Assembly (NCBI RefSeq): GCF_004765795.1
Contig: NZ_SBIV01000007.1
Span: forward strand, 124,001-188,000
Source: Halorussus marinus
GTDB lineage: Archaea > Halobacteriota > Halobacteria > Halobacteriales > Haladaptataceae
Reading direction: 5' to 3'
Length of the DNA stretch: 64,000 bases
Position 1 is the stretch's first letter; the number at the start of each line of letters is the position of its first letter. A model generated the notes under the pieces. The model did not search any database and was not told the origin of the DNA. It saw only the letters and a list, made by a program, of their open reading frames with translations. Position numbers and translations under genes: made by a program. Positions 34,175-41,822 of the stretch are shown one piece after another.

Positions 34175-34613
34175 CGACCGGCCGGGTGACGACGAGGATG
34201 TCGCGGATGTTGGTGGCATTGATACCGAGATTCTCGAACAAATCGGTCAACACCTCGAACGAAGCCAACGGTTCTCGGAGGTCGTGTTCCAGACAGACTA
34301 CGCGCCAAGTTCCGTTGTGGCAGAATACGACATGGGATACTTTCCGGCGGCCATCGACCGAGCTTATCTCCAGATTCGATGGTACGAGACGGACGATTTC
34401 AGCGTCCACTACTCCGAGCAGTACACCGATGACGACCAATGGGAGTGTCGATGGGACCGCCATCCGAACAGCCACAACACTCGCTCGCACTTTCACCCAC
34501 CGCCAGATGCAACGACGCCCGGTGACGATGCAGAGTACACCAGCGACTGGCGAGATATACTCTCAAGCGTTCTTGAGGACTTAGACGATCGAATCGAAGC
34601 GTTCTGGGAGTGA
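34167..34613 (+). CDS. TumE-like protein, candidate toxin
   Basis: About 148 aa. A beta-rich core YLQIRWYETDDFSVHYSEQY is followed by WECRWDRHPNSHNTRSHFHP, the Trp-Arg-Trp and His cluster seen in TumE/DUF6516-type toxins. The start at ATG 34167 overlaps the partner's stop. Assignment rests on the His-rich pattern and gene pairing; the target is unknown. Confidence 0.55.
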   Translation: MPDDRPGDDEDVADVGGIDTEILEQIGQHLERSQRFSEVVFQTDYAPSSVVAEYDMGYFPAAIDRAYLQIRWYETDDFSVHYSEQYTDDDQWECRWDRHPNSHNTRSHFHPPPDATTPGDDAEYTSDWRDILSSVLEDLDDRIEAFWE

Positions 34614-34673
34614 GTGTCAAAAGTCGTCTTCTCTTCTCGTAGGGTTCAGAACAGCTACTCAGTTAGTGGATCC

Positions 34674-34722
34674 GTGACGGAGTGACCGCGTGAGTTTTTC
34701 ACCCCCTAAGGGGTGCGGGGGC
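34674..34722 (+). promoter_or_regulatory. TTTTTC-plus-hairpin leader element (copy A)
   Basis: GTGACGGAGTGACC precedes GTGAGTTTTTC, then ACCCC/AGGGGT and a following TGCGGGGG. The block ends 28 bases before ATG 34750. The upstream half matches copy B at 36535 almost exactly. Confidence 0.6.
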
Positions 34723-34749
34723 ACTCGAAGTAGTCCCTCGAATCAAACC

Positions 34750-34894
34750 ATGAGTGGAACAACCGACTCGCAATCACTCGAACAGACACGGCCAAACCAG
34801 AAACAGGATATCGTCTACGTCGGCTACCGGCGACGCGGACGCGCTGTCGTAGAAAAACAACCCGGTCAAGAGCGGGTGACACCAGAGCCGAGTC
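34750..34894 (+). CDS. 5' fragment of a gene cut by the ISH3-type element
   Basis: Begins MSGTTDSQSLEQTRPNQKQD then IVYVGYRRRGRAVVEKQPGQ and runs into the left end of the insertion sequence after about 48 codons. The matching 3' part is not found on the other side, so the rest was deleted. Function unknown. It keeps leader element A. Confidence 0.5.
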
Positions 34895-36288
34895 TCAGTA
34901 CCTCACAAAGCCGGTTAGTTAGAACGTCTGCTTGCTGAAGATGTGTCCAAGCACCAGCAGCAAGCAGACAGTGAAATCCACGAAGACCAGCTCCTTAACT
35001 TCCTCGTCAAGCCGGTTGACGAGGAAGTTTCCCTGAACCTCGCCAACAACGCTGAAATCGATGCAGAGGACATCTACGAGGTTCTCGTCGGCGCAACCGC
35101 CGACGGAACCTCGATCTCGACGCTCTGCAACTCCAGTGACGACTCGCCATCGGCGAACACGATCCTCTACCATCTCCGGACGAAGTTCGAGCCCGAACGG
35201 CTCGAACAAGTCGCTAACACACTCCTTCGGCAGGATGTCGTCGAACTGCTTCCCGAGCAGGTGGAAGTCTGCGCAGACCTCCACCTGCGGCCCTACTACG
35301 ATGACGAAGACGACACAGACGCCCTCTACCACTCGGAAGCGAAGCGGGGAACCACCGCATTCCACGCGTACACGACGCTCTACGCACGCGTGAAGAACAA
35401 GCGCTATACGCTGGCGGTGCGCCGTCTCGAAGACGGCGACACCGCCAGCAGTGTCCTCGCTGAGTTCCTTGGTGTTCTCGACGGCCTTGACACCGAGGTC
35501 AAGGCCGTCTTCCTCGATCGTGGATTCTACGACAGCAAGTGTCTCACGTTGCTTCAAGCGCACAACTACGCGTACGTTGTCCCGATCATCCGGTGGGGTG
35601 AGGCGATTCAGCAAGAACTCTCGGAAGGGTGGAGGCGCGTCATCGAACACGATCTGACAGGGAAACTCGACGGTCACAGCTGGACCGTCGAGTTTCCCGT
35701 CTACATCGACTGTACGTACCTGAACGGGAAGTACGACGACCACGGCGTGGCGCGTCACGGCTACGCCGCTGACGCGCCGTTCATCGAGACTCCACGCGAC
35801 GCTCGATACCACTACTCGAAACGCTTCGGTATCGAGTCAAGCTATCGCTTGTCCGAGCAAGCGATAGCGACGACAACGACGCGAGACGCAACGGTGAAAC
35901 TGCTGTACGTCGTGGTGAGCCTGCTGTTGCAGAACACGTGGCGGTATCTGCACTACGAATATGTGGCGACGCCTCGCCGAGGCGGGCGTCGCCTCTGGTG
36001 GTGGCCGTACAAGGAGTTCGTGAATATGGTTCGGCGGGCTGCGTGGACGGCCCTCGCGGTGCGTCGGGCCGTCCCCGCGAACCGGCCGCCTGACGACCGG
36101 TTCTACCGGTAGTCACTGATCGAGCAAGCTCCCTTCACGAGTGGCAACGTTGTCGCGTCGGCGGCTGACCGCCGCCGACAGCGACAACTCCCTCTTCGAT
36201 CAGCGTTGCTTGACCAGTAGCGACGACTCATCCCAACAGAACAGGTGTCTCAGGTCAGGCTAACTGGCGATGCTTTGTGAGGTACTGA
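34895..36288 (+). mobile_element. ISH3-type insertion sequence without target duplication
   Basis: Perfect 17-bp terminal inverted repeats: TCAGTACCTCACAAAGC at 34895-34911 and its complement at 36272-36288. Length 1394 bp, typical of the ISH3/ISH27 group. The 5 bases outside each end (GAGTC and ACCTC) do not match, so no target duplication is present. With a truncated gene on each side, this indicates deletion or recombination between two copies and not simple insertion. Confidence 0.82.
34943..36112 (+). CDS. ISH3-family transposase
   Basis: A 389-aa DDE transposase. EVCADLHLRPYYDDEDDTDA holds the first acidic residue region, VKAVFLDRGFYDSKCLTLL the second, and YHYSKRFGIESSYRLSEQ the E-bearing block (Y-x-x-R-x-x-x-E). 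The end RRAVPANRPPDDRFYR is typical for the group. Intact frame, probably active. Confidence 0.92.
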   Translation: MSKHQQQADSEIHEDQLLNFLVKPVDEEVSLNLANNAEIDAEDIYEVLVGATADGTSISTLCNSSDDSPSANTILYHLRTKFEPERLEQVANTLLRQDVVELLPEQVEVCADLHLRPYYDDEDDTDALYHSEAKRGTTAFHAYTTLYARVKNKRYTLAVRRLEDGDTASSVLAEFLGVLDGLDTEVKAVFLDRGFYDSKCLTLLQAHNYAYVVPIIRWGEAIQQELSEGWRRVIEHDLTGKLDGHSWTVEFPVYIDCTYLNGKYDDHGVARHGYAADAPFIETPRDARYHYSKRFGIESSYRLSEQAIATTTTRDATVKLLYVVVSLLLQNTWRYLHYEYVATPRRGGRRLWWWPYKEFVNMVRRAAWTALAVRRAVPANRPPDDRFYR

Positions 36289-36512
36289 ACCTCGACCGCG
36301 TGAGAGACGCGCTTGAGGACCTGAGCGACGAGGAGATCATGCGCGACGACGGGCTTGCCCGGCATGCGTTCCACCAAGTTGGCGCGTACGAGGGCCCCAC
36401 CATCTTTCTGTACGACGAACATGGTAGTGGCATTCGGCATCAAGACCACCTCGACCGCATCCTTGAGGAGAACGAGAATCTTTGGATTGTCCTAGCAGAC
36501 GTTCACTACTGA
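36288..36512 (+). pseudogene. 3' fragment of a FLYDE-domain gene (paralogue 3)
   Basis: Starts at the right end of the ISH3-type element and reads NLDRVRDALEDLSDEEIMRD, HAFHQVGAYEGPTIFLYDEH, GSGIRHQDHLDRILEENENL and ends ADVHY. It is close to the C-terminal 75 residues of 33018-33509. The 5' part was lost on IS-mediated deletion. Confidence 0.75.
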
Positions 36513-36927
36513 GTCCCCGAGCTAGCCAGGGAACGTGACGGAGTGACCACGGTGAGTTTTTCGTTCTCCCGAAGGAGTGCATGAAGTCCGAGTTACTGTA
36601 GAGCGACCAACGGTTCGTCATTCGAGTATCGGTGGCTGGAACGAACTCCGAAATCGCTGTTTGTAAAGTAAAGCTGAAGACCCTTATATATCGCTTTAGT
36701 ATTGTTTGTCAAATAGCTACCACCGACTCGGTACGTTCCAGTCCAACACTAGTATAAAATTATCCGTAATTTTCCGTTAGCGGTTAGTGCGTTCTATCAG
36801 TTCGGTGAACACGCCGTTCAAAATGGAGATGGGATTGCCGTATCTTGAAATAAAACTCGACGATCCAGTCAATAGCAGTCCAGATAAAGATGATGGATAA
36901 GACGGTTGAATTCGTAGTGCCTTCGAG
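36513..36927. other. Gene-free stretch with leader element copy B
   Basis: Positions 36535-36580 repeat leader element A: GTGACGGAGTGACC, GTGAGTTTTTC and CTCCCGAAGGAGTGC. No intact gene follows (a frame from ATG 36581 closes after five codons), so its gene was lost. The rest is AT-rich (TTATATATCGC near 36684; AAAATTATCCGTAATTTT near 36757), with no coding frame. Confidence 0.55.
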
Positions 36928-37356
36928 TCAGCTGAACGGGTTATCGGACGTATACAGCCGTGTCAGGCCGTTAATCGTGTCAAAGTCGTCATCAAAAGAG
37001 TAGAGGTATTCAATATCTTCCCGTTCCAGATACGCCACGAGAGTCGCATCCACGAAGGAGAGTTCATTGTACCGCCGGAAAAGGGCCTGTGCGGCGTTGA
37101 AATCCGCCTTCGGAGCGTGGACTATCTCGAAGTGCGCACCCTCGATAAGCCGGTCCAGCATCTGATTTGCCGGGCCTGCACCGAGTTTTTCACGTGAAAG
37201 GTTCAGCGTCTCCGCGACCACGTAGTTCGTGATGAGAGCGTCTGGGAGCTCACCGTGGTCGATTCCGCGGACGATCTCCCGGGCGCGGTCGTGGTACTCA
37301 TCGCGGGCACTGGCACTAGCGAAGAGAACGTTCGTGTCTAGGAGAGCAACTGCCAT
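36928..37356 (-). CDS. PIN-domain toxin (VapC-like)
   Basis: A 142-aa protein with VALLDTNVLFASAS at the N-terminus, E in NYVVAETLNLSREK, D in LSFVDATLVAYLERE and DDDFD near the end: the four acidic positions of PIN ribonucleases are present. Its ATG overlaps the stop of the upstream antitoxin (TAATG). It would cleave RNA when released from the AbrB-type antitoxin. Confidence 0.88.
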   Translation of the reverse strand: MAVALLDTNVLFASASARDEYHDRAREIVRGIDHGELPDALITNYVVAETLNLSREKLGAGPANQMLDRLIEGAHFEIVHAPKADFNAAQALFRRYNELSFVDATLVAYLEREDIEYLYSFDDDFDTINGLTRLYTSDNPFS

Positions 37357-37601
37357 TACTCGGTCCCGAACTCGGCCTCAGCTTCAACCGCGTTCGTCTC
37401 CCCAGCGTCTACGGGTTCGAAGTCGTCAAAAACGCCCTCTCGCTGATGGACGATTTCGACCGAGAGACCTCCCTCTTCGTCAGTGGTCCACCGGAGCTTA
37501 TCGCCCGGCTCAATGTCGAGATACCGGCGGAGGTCCGCCGGGATTGTGACCATTCCGCGGTCGCTGACTTTCGTTTCCTCGGGCCCTTCTTCAGCTGCCA
37601 T
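37356..37601 (-). CDS. AbrB/MazE-type antitoxin of the PIN toxin
   Basis: About 81 aa. TKVSDRGMVTIPADLRRYLD then IEPGDKLRWTTDEEGGLSVE is the swapped-hairpin AbrB DNA-binding fold; the acidic tail binds toxin. I prefer ATG 37601 to the GTG at 37622. A double ACATGT site lies 28 bases upstream. Operon with the PIN gene, overlapping by 1-2 bases. Confidence 0.87.
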   Translation of the reverse strand: MAAEEGPEETKVSDRGMVTIPADLRRYLDIEPGDKLRWTTDEEGGLSVEIVHQREGVFDDFEPVDAGETNAVEAEAEFGTE

Positions 37602-37628
37602 ACGTGGACGTACCCTCTCCACGCCTAT

Positions 37629-37646
37629 ACATGTTTCTCCACATGT
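37629..37646 (-). promoter_or_regulatory. Double ACATGT site upstream of the antitoxin gene
   Basis: Two palindromic ACATGT hexamers (37629-37634 and 37641-37646) are separated by six bases and lie 28-45 bases before ATG 37601, overlapping the expected TATA region. This fits an autoregulatory operator for the AbrB-type antitoxin. Confidence 0.5.
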
Positions 37647-37865
37647 GGGTTGGAGTGCATCGTCTACTCACTACACCCTCAGTCGACTCTGCCCGGGACG
37701 GCTCAGTGGCGTTGTTGTCGTCCAACCCCTCCAACGGACATTATCCGTTCAGGTATCTGCTTAAAGCTGGAGAAGAAGTGTTCGAGCGGGCAAGTGGCAG
37801 TTCCACAGGTCGCTGAACTTCACTCTCACAGCACCGTCGCTGACCCGCATGAGAGCACAGCCGTT

Positions 37866-38158
37866 CTAGATGATGCCGCCGATGATGAGCAGGCCGACGA
37901 TGACCAGTAGCGTCGCGCCCATACCGCTGGCCAGCAGCTTGTTCTCCAATGCTTTCTCGTGAAGCGGCATTTCAGCATATTCCTCACGGAACGTTTCGAG
38001 GTTCTCTTCGTCTAGAAGTACTTCGTCTTCAGCGCGAACCGCTCAGTGACCGCACAGCCTGTACAGACCGGCTCTTGTTCCAGCCGCTCGGTCTTGGTGT
38101 GGCGACCACAGGCAATCGCTCCACAGTTCGGACAGTACGTGTAAATCCGATTGAGACC
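37866..38158 (-). pseudogene. Zinc-ribbon membrane protein remnant with frameshift
   Basis: On the minus strand, IYTYCPNCGAIACGRHTKTE then EPVCTGCAVTERFALKTKYF ends in a premature TAG at 38012. Restoring one base there gives DEENLETFREEYAEMPLHEK, then LENKLLASGMGATLLVIVGL with LLIIGGII and a stop at 37866, a C-terminal membrane helix. The 5' end merges into non-coding sequence. A one-base deletion in TTCTA-GACG is the simplest cause. Confidence 0.6.
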
Positions 38159-38168
38159 TGCGATTACG

Positions 38169-38200
38169 ATGTATTTTTCAACCCCAGAAAGGGTGCGGGG
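38169..38200 (+). promoter_or_regulatory. TTTTTC-plus-hairpin leader element (copy C)
   Basis: ATGTATTTTTCAACCCC, then AGAAAGGGTGCGGGG. C-run and G-run can pair around AGAAAGGGTGC. Ends 24 bases before ATG 38224. Confidence 0.6.
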
Positions 38201-38223
38201 ACAACATTCCCTGTCCGAGAAAC

Positions 38224-38604
38224 ATGGCAACACTCCAAGCAGCAACAACGTCGAACGGTGTCACCGTCACCAATGCACAGGCAGTTCGGGAACTCTGCGA
38301 ATCATACTGTTTCGGAATGCTCGAATGGGAGGTCGACGACGACGACCGACTCTCGATTTGGGGCTACGACGCATTCGAGGTCTACGGGCGTCGAGAAAAC
38401 GGCCTGCCAGACTACGAAGCAGGACAGCAGACCCACGAGTTCCTTCGAGCACTCGCAACGTACGTCGAAGAGGACGACGAACTCGATATTCAAACGGCTG
38501 GGTTCACGAAGTGTCGGTTCTCAGTACTTGCCGCTCGATACGTCGTCCGGCGTGGCGACGTCCTGCGAGCAGACCTTCGGACTCTTGAGCCGATTGAGGA
38601 TTGA
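38224..38604 (+). CDS. Small acidic protein of unknown function behind leader element C
   Basis: A 126-aa protein: VTNAQAVRELCESYCFGMLE, LSIWGYDAFEVYGRRENGLP, ALATYVEEDDELDIQTAGFT and VVRRGDVLRADLRTL. Likely alpha/beta, cytoplasmic. No recognised motif. Its leader is shared with the SWIM-domain gene at 40033 and the truncated gene at 34750, suggesting common regulation. Confidence 0.6.
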   Translation: MATLQAATTSNGVTVTNAQAVRELCESYCFGMLEWEVDDDDRLSIWGYDAFEVYGRRENGLPDYEAGQQTHEFLRALATYVEEDDELDIQTAGFTKCRFSVLAARYVVRRGDVLRADLRTLEPIED

Positions 38605-38721
38605 ATGGTGGCGCGTCCTATCAGGACGGATGTTGTCGCTGAACCCGGTTTCAGGGAGTGTCAGAAGAGGTTTCGTGAGTGACCCAAATACTGATTCAAC
38701 TTCGGTGGCAAGTCGACGAGG

Positions 38722-38952
38722 ATGTCGCGCCACGTTCGGCTTAATGACGACCTCTACCAGCGCATCGAAGCAAATAAACACGAGGGCGAGTCGTTTAGTG
38801 AGACTATCGAGCGCCTCATCGACAACCGTTCGCTCCGTGACCTTCAGGATGTCTTCGACAGCGAGCAAGTGGACGAGATGCGAGACGCGATCAAGCTACT
38901 AGAGGAAGAAGATGCTGCCGAGGTCCGTGAACTTGACGAGCGTTTCGACTAA
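38722..38952 (+). CDS. VapB-like ribbon-helix-helix antitoxin
   Basis: A 76-aa protein. VRLNDDLYQRIEANKHEGES then FSETIERLIDNRSLRDL is an RHH DNA-binding domain; the acidic C-terminus (LLEEEDAAEVRELDERFD) is toxin-binding. In haloarchaea such proteins usually precede a PIN toxin. Here the next gene, 19 bases downstream, is a MntA-type nucleotidyltransferase, so it is either an orphan or the third partner of that module. Confidence 0.75.
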   Translation: MSRHVRLNDDLYQRIEANKHEGESFSETIERLIDNRSLRDLQDVFDSEQVDEMRDAIKLLEEEDAAEVRELDERFD

Positions 38953-38971
38953 TCGGCAACACAACTATATT

Positions 38972-39430
38972 ATGCGGGACGATGAACACGTACGTATGGT
39001 GCATACAGACGACTCCGCGGTCGAACGCGTCGAACTCGACCGACTGCGGTCATATCTCGACCAAGAGCGAGTCGTCTTTGCGATTCTCTTCGGTTCGCAC
39101 GCACGCGGAACTGCTGAACCGGACTCAGACGTGGACATCGCACTCCGGTTCCCCGAGATGTTGGACGCTCGGGAACGATTTCAGTTGCGTAACCAGATCG
39201 ATGCGGACCTCCAGCAGTATGCCGAGGAGTTTGTGGACGTAAGCGATATCGAACAGCTCCCGACAGCTGTCGCACACGCCGCTCTCCAAGATGGTCTCCT
39301 GCTCACTGGCGACGAGCAGGTTGTCGAGACCTACCACGAGCAAATCAAAGACGAGTATGAGTCAACGGTCGACGAGCGAAAGCGCCAACAGCGTGAATTC
39401 ATCGACCGATTAGCAAGCGGAGACGTATAG
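38972..39430 (+). CDS. mntA: MntA-type nucleotidyltransferase antitoxin
   Basis: About 152 aa from ATG 38972. VVFAILFGSHARGTAEPDSD then VDIALRF gives the GSxxRG and DxD catalytic motifs of minimal nucleotidyltransferases. In type VII toxin-antitoxin systems MntA adds AMP to a Tyr of the HepT toxin and so silences it. The gene is directly followed (no gap) by the HEPN toxin gene, which carries the expected target Tyr. Confidence 0.88.
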   Translation: MRDDEHVRMVHTDDSAVERVELDRLRSYLDQERVVFAILFGSHARGTAEPDSDVDIALRFPEMLDARERFQLRNQIDADLQQYAEEFVDVSDIEQLPTAVAHAALQDGLLLTGDEQVVETYHEQIKDEYESTVDERKRQQREFIDRLASGDV

Positions 39431-39856
39431 ATGGTCAACGAAGACGTGTTCGTTGACAAACTCCGCCATATCAACCAATACATTGAGGACCTCAAACAGA
39501 TGCGAGGTCTCTCGAAAGCCGAGTACGTCGACGATATAGTGACCCAGCGAGCAGTCGAGCGGACGTTGATGAATCTTATTCAGGCGTGTATCGACCTCGC
39601 TCAGCACGTTCGGTCGACAGAGAATCTCTCCCCGAGCGGAACCGCCAAACAGGAGATACAGGCGCTTGGGGAAGCAGACATCATCTCGAACGAGACGCAG
39701 GCGAAACTCGAAGAAGCAGTCGGGTTTCGAAATATTCTCGCGCACAGATACGGCGACGTCGACCACGACGTTGTGTACGACGTGCTCCACGATGACTTGC
39801 AGTGGTTCACTCGCTTCCAACAGGAACTCGCTCAGTGGTTCCAACAACTCGATTGA
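39431..39856 (+). CDS. hepT: HepT-type HEPN ribonuclease toxin
   Basis: A 141-aa helical protein. FRNILAHRYGDVDHDVV holds the Rx4HxY motif: Arg and His form the RNase site, and the Tyr is the AMPylation target of MntA. The upstream helix LIQACIDLAQHVRSTENL matches the family. It starts right after the mntA stop. Confidence 0.9.
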   Translation: MVNEDVFVDKLRHINQYIEDLKQMRGLSKAEYVDDIVTQRAVERTLMNLIQACIDLAQHVRSTENLSPSGTAKQEIQALGEADIISNETQAKLEEAVGFRNILAHRYGDVDHDVVYDVLHDDLQWFTRFQQELAQWFQQLD

Positions 39857-39972
39857 ATAACGACCCACCCAGATGCAGATAAGAAGCAGTTCTCGTCCAC
39901 AAAGAGAGTCGCTCCATACGTTTCAGAACGAGATAGATACGTCGCTTCAATGGACGAGTTAGAGCCGTTCGG

Positions 39973-40005
39973 TTAGTTTTTCTGCCCCCAAAGGGTGCGG
40001 GGCAC
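39973..40005 (+). promoter_or_regulatory. TTTTTC-plus-hairpin leader element (copy D)
   Basis: TTAGTTTTTC, then stem TGCCCC/GGGGCA around CAAAGGGTGC. Ends 27-31 bases before ATG 40033. Closest to copy E in its CTGC...GCAC frame. Confidence 0.6.
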
Positions 40006-40032
40006 TCCACTTCTCAGTGCCTCACGAACACA

Positions 40033-40479
40033 ATGACGACACCACTTGCAAGACTCAAGACGACGAGTAGCGTCCGGAAACGCGCCCAGTACGAAGCCCT
40101 CGAATTCGAACTCCAAAACGGTGATGTGCGTGTTCGGAACGGGAGCTACGCCGACCCAGAGAATCACGAGTACACCGTCCGAATCGAGGACGACCTGCCG
40201 ACAGCGTGTACGTGCCCGGCAGACGCGAAATACAGCGGGGAGTGCAAACACCGCGTCGCTGTTGCACTCCGCCGACCCATTCTCGACGCTGTCCGCCATC
40301 ACCAACTTCTCGCCGACGGTGGCGAGACTGTTCAACCCTCAAACCAAGTGCGTGACCACGAGGGGAACTCCGAAGAACAAGCGGAGGCCGACGAGCCAGA
40401 CTGCGACTGTGCGGACCTCTCTAGCGATTTCCCGTGCTGGGAGTGCTACCGGACTGGACGACGTGACCTCCCTGAATAG
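40033..40479 (+). CDS. SWIM zinc-finger protein
   Basis: A 148-aa protein. CTCPADAKYSGECKHRVAVA is the CxCx(n)CxH SWIM finger, which binds DNA or proteins. The preceding RAQYEALEFELQNGDVRVRN then EYTVRIEDDLP is the usual lead-in. A second Cys cluster (PDCDCADLSSDFPCWEC) closes the protein. SWIM genes are common in haloarchaeal accessory regions; role unknown. Driven from leader element D. Confidence 0.85.
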   Translation: MTTPLARLKTTSSVRKRAQYEALEFELQNGDVRVRNGSYADPENHEYTVRIEDDLPTACTCPADAKYSGECKHRVAVALRRPILDAVRHHQLLADGGETVQPSNQVRDHEGNSEEQAEADEPDCDCADLSSDFPCWECYRTGRRDLPE

Positions 40480-40570
40480 CACTCTGTACGTCAAGACGAC
40501 CCCTGTACGTTCTGCCACGCGGTATAGTTGCCTTTGTGATGAGAACAGCCGCTTGGAGAGCCATCTGGGG

Positions 40571-40682
40571 CAGTTCCCGCTGACCGAATCGGCCGGATTC
40601 ACGCATTACAGCCCCGATAAACCCGCCGTAGTCTCAACTTCCACGGCCTGACAGTAGTTGAGATCGGCCGTCTCAATGCATA
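40571..40682 (+). repeat. 72-nt repeat (copy 1) followed by the 32-nt hairpin repeat (copy 2)
   Basis: 40571-40642 begins CAGTTCCCGCT and ends TAGTCTCAACTTCC; a same-length relative sits at 43616-43687. Immediately after it, 40651-40682 repeats the 32-nt hairpin found at 27736. These look like ends of a vanished mobile element. Confidence 0.55.
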
Positions 40683-40713
40683 CGATTTGAGCCATAGATT
40701 GTCTATCCCGATA

Positions 40714-41724
40714 CTACGAAGATCCTCCTTCGATTGCCGTCACCCTGTAGCGGTCTCCTTGGAATGCGTACGTGCGAGTATCTTGAAGTCTGAATGGCGG
40801 TATCGAACGGCTGAACTCTTTTAGATGTACCTGACTGGCATCGTGTTTTTTGCTTAGAGCGATGGCGTCACGCAGTTGTTCATTGCGAACGACCTGCTCA
40901 ATGATTATCTGCTCTGCGTCAGTCGTGGAGTCGTCAATTCGTTCGAGAATGTATGTATCCCGTTGGTCAGTTTCCCCATCGGGTTCGCCGCACGTCGAAC
41001 GTGCGATGAGCGTATCGCCGTCCCATTCCGTCTCTGTGACTGCCTCCGTCGGCACTAACTGAAGCGGGTCGGCGTTCAACTCGAATCCTGACGCGAGCGC
41101 GATACTCTCCTTGTGGGAGCTGGTCGCGAACCATCCGTCAGTCCCGAACGCGTAGTGACCGCCGCCAAGGCCGGTAATCGTCAGTGATTCTGTTCCCTCT
41201 ACACGTTTGATATCGTCGCCGTCACTGACGCGACCGGTTTCTATCGTTACGGTCCAAGTGTGCTCGTCGCCAGACTCCAGCGGCGTTAGTGGTTCCGGCC
41301 AGAACTGGGGCGCGGTATAGTACCAGTCGCCGTCGACGCGTTTGTACAGTTGCCAGTGATAGAAATTGGTCTCGAACCGCTGTTCGCTCTGGTTTCTGAG
41401 TGTGAATTCGCTCGGCTGATCCGGTTGAACTGTTTGGACATCTGGAACGAGTACAATTGGCACCTCCTCGGGATCAACTGCCTCGTAACAGACGACCTGT
41501 TCGGTGCCATCGAACGGTGGGCACGCGTCTGAGGTGGTATCCTCGGGAAGGTCCGGAACCGATTGGTTCGTTCCAGAGGGCGTCGTTTCACCATCTCCTG
41601 TCGTCGTTGTGTCGGTTTCGTTCGTATCATTCGATTCTTTTGGCCCGGACGTACAACCAGCGAGGAGGGCACCACCACCTGCATAGAGGGCCGAGATAAC
41701 CTGTCTTCGGGAGGGCTGTTCCAT
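40714..41724 (-). CDS. Tat-exported lipoprotein of unknown function
   Basis: About 336 aa from ATG 41724. The twin-Arg signal SRRQVISALYAGGGALLAGC ends in a lipobox with Cys, so the protein should be anchored outside the membrane. A Thr/Asp linker follows, then a beta-rich domain (FTLRNQSEQRFETNFYHWQL, HTWTVTIETG, ESLTITGLGGGHYAFG). It lies between the two 72-nt repeats. Substrate unknown. Confidence 0.78.
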   Translation of the reverse strand: MEQPSRRQVISALYAGGGALLAGCTSGPKESNDTNETDTTTTGDGETTPSGTNQSVPDLPEDTTSDACPPFDGTEQVVCYEAVDPEEVPIVLVPDVQTVQPDQPSEFTLRNQSEQRFETNFYHWQLYKRVDGDWYYTAPQFWPEPLTPLESGDEHTWTVTIETGRVSDGDDIKRVEGTESLTITGLGGGHYAFGTDGWFATSSHKESIALASGFELNADPLQLVPTEAVTETEWDGDTLIARSTCGEPDGETDQRDTYILERIDDSTTDAEQIIIEQVVRNEQLRDAIALSKKHDASQVHLKEFSRSIPPFRLQDTRTYAFQGDRYRVTAIEGGSS

Positions 41725-41822
41725 ATTTTTGCCCCCCAATGGTAGTGGTATATGTCTTCTGTTGATGCTCTGTACTCAACAGTTAGAGGGATTCTTGAGC
41801 ATGTCACGGCCAGTATCTGGTA

